Source: an uncultured Campylobacter sp. (lineage in GTDB: Bacteria; Campylobacterota; Campylobacteria; Campylobacterales; Campylobacteraceae). Taken from it: a DNA stretch of 33,766 nt. Of this stretch, positions 32,845 to 33,766 are shown in pieces (the stretch's first letter is position 1; the number at the start of each line of letters is the position of its first letter). A model generated the notes under the pieces. That model was given only the letters and a program-made list of their open reading frames with translations, had not been told where the DNA came from and ran no database searches. The stretch spans positions 1-33,766 of the forward strand of contig NZ_CALIST010000027.1 in the NCBI RefSeq assembly GCF_938041645.1, written 5' to 3'. The position numbers and the translations under genes were made by a program.

Positions 32845-33766
32845 TGAATAAAGAAGTTTCCAACTTTTGTAGAGATATTATTTATCTACAAAAAAATCAA
32901 GATATAATAGAAATCTATAAGTTATACTCGTATAATTCTCAAATATTTGAGAATTATACTTTTATGATTGGAACTAATGATGATACGTTTATACAACAAG
33001 ATATTTTAAGGCAGATCACAAATTTAAAATATGATAAATTTTCTTTTAAAAGCTCGTTATCTGCCTACAAAAACATACTATTGCTGGATAAAAATCTCAG
33101 TAGAATCAAGAAAAATATTGACATATCTATAAATATCGACTCTAATTCCTTGGGGCTTTTTATTGAGAAAGATAAAAATAGTAATAGTTTTATTCCAAAA
33201 GGCATAGACAGCAACCCTATAGCAAAATTTGTGTTTGAAAATAACTTAGATATAAATCCGCAGCCTTATATAGATGAAGATCTTATGAATTCAAACCATA
33301 CTTATTCGTTAGAATATGAAAAAGAATTACAAAAATATAATATAAAACTTAACAAACTAAGCGCTTTATTTAAATTTCAAAATTTAAATGTTAAAGATAC
33401 GTCTTTACTTGATAATATAGTAAGACGCAGAATTTATTATTTTACACATAATTATCTAGACGAGGATTGCAAGCTTTGCCGTAATATGGATGGTTCTCCT
33501 ATGTATTTGGATATAAGCAAAAAAGAGTATTGGTTAAATTTTAATGGATTTAAATATTCAAATCATACTTTTATATATTCCTATGTGTTATTAATGTTTG
33601 TAATATCATTTAAAAGGATTAGCTATAGCGAGAAAACTATAGAATTTTCAAAAATAATGAGAAAATCTGGACCTATTTTTTTAGAGGTATTAAATTTCGC
33701 TTATGAGTATTTTAAGGATAACTCCAAAATGACAGAATTTATGAATTTTGATATAAGACAGTGGAG
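32841..33766 (+). CDS. AT-rich ORF of unknown function, running off the right edge
   Basis: I do not recognise this protein. The frame is open for 308 codons from ATG 32841 to the end of the window with no stop. AAAAGGA lies 8 bases upstream, and the ATG shares bases with the TGA of the decayed gene before it (ATGA). The product begins MMNKEVSNFCRDIIYLQKNQ. It is Asn/Ile/Lys/Tyr-rich and soluble-looking for most of its length, with a CKLC pair near residues 211-214 and one hydrophobic stretch at about 251-262 (YSYVLLMFVISF). Codon use is extremely AT-rich compared with pyk, which suggests acquired DNA. Its place after a dead partner gene could fit an immunity or cargo role, but that is inference. 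Confidence 0.65.
   Translation, partial: MMNKEVSNFCRDIIYLQKNQDIIEIYKLYSYNSQIFENYTFMIGTNDDTFIQQDILRQITNLKYDKFSFKSSLSAYKNILLLDKNLSRIKKNIDISINIDSNSLGLFIEKDKNSNSFIPKGIDSNPIAKFVFENNLDINPQPYIDEDLMNSNHTYSLEYEKELQKYNIKLNKLSALFKFQNLNVKDTSLLDNIVRRRIYYFTHNYLDEDCKLCRNMDGSPMYLDISKKEYWLNFNGFKYSNHTFIYSYVLLMFVISFKRISYSEKTIEFSKIMRKSGPIFLEVLNFAYEYFKDNSKMTEFMNFDIRQW

Noticed and set aside
1..33766. tRNA, rRNA or tmRNA genes
   Set aside because: No T-loop consensus with a matching acceptor stem, and no rRNA-like sequence, was found on either strand.

Overview
The window looks like chromosomal DNA of a Campylobacter, probably one of the higher-GC oral species such as C. gracilis, C. rectus, C. showae or C. curvus. 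The evidence is the protein sequences, the dense AAATTT-type words, frequent ATGA overlaps, and gene order. From memory, the order matches two C. jejuni blocks: pbpA-maf-alaS-oxidoreductase-hemH, and pepF-'Cj1100'-uvrD-truB-(csrA)-ispE-smpB-thioredoxin-clpS-clpA-aat with sstT and metK. Species is inference; genus is likely. Core genes look near 50% GC, while three short accessory islands are strongly AT-rich.

Layout. 1-697: left accessory island, a partial AT-rich membrane protein running off the left edge. 698-6196 (minus): tightly coupled alaS, a small membrane protein, maf and a class A penicillin-binding protein. 6319-8285 (plus): a Gfo/Idh/MocA oxidoreductase coupled to ferrochelatase hemH. 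8302-9099 (minus): second accessory island, with a membrane protein, a decayed ORF tail and a 42-aa ORF. 9157-10413 (minus): a lone UDP-sugar dehydrogenase. 10835-24160 (minus): a long, mostly co-directional block covering protein quality control (smpB, clpS, clpA, aat), cell division (ftsI), isoprenoids (ispE), tRNA modification (truB), DNA repair (uvrD), peptide turnover (pepF) and a thioredoxin-like lipoprotein. 24271-25530 (minus) is sstT and 25675-26874 (plus) is metK. 27816-32250 holds an orphan TRAP solute-binding protein (minus), mqo and pyk (both plus). 32251-33766 is the right accessory island: a gene broken by several frameshifts, overlapping by ATGA a long AT-rich ORF that runs off the right edge.

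How genes work together. Aat, ClpS and ClpA are contiguous and form the N-degron recognition and unfolding module (ClpP is not in the window). SmpB next to them serves trans-translation, which also feeds Clp proteases. The class A PBP and FtsI build peptidoglycan. HemH, Mqo and Pyk belong to respiration and central metabolism.

The most unusual features are the non-coding spacers and the accessory islands. Several spacers contain short tandem arrays sharing an AAATTT/TTTAAA core with different periods (about 16, 26 and 60 bp). The roughly 800-bp array-filled spacer between truB and ispE sits where csrA is expected, and no csrA is visible. Two accessory islands show the same layout: a decayed reading frame whose stop codon overlaps, by ATGA, the start of an intact AT-rich ORF. 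The third island (left) has only short, weak ORFs upstream of its AT-rich ORF. This would fit orphan immunity or cargo genes left after decay of an upstream partner, but their function is unknown.
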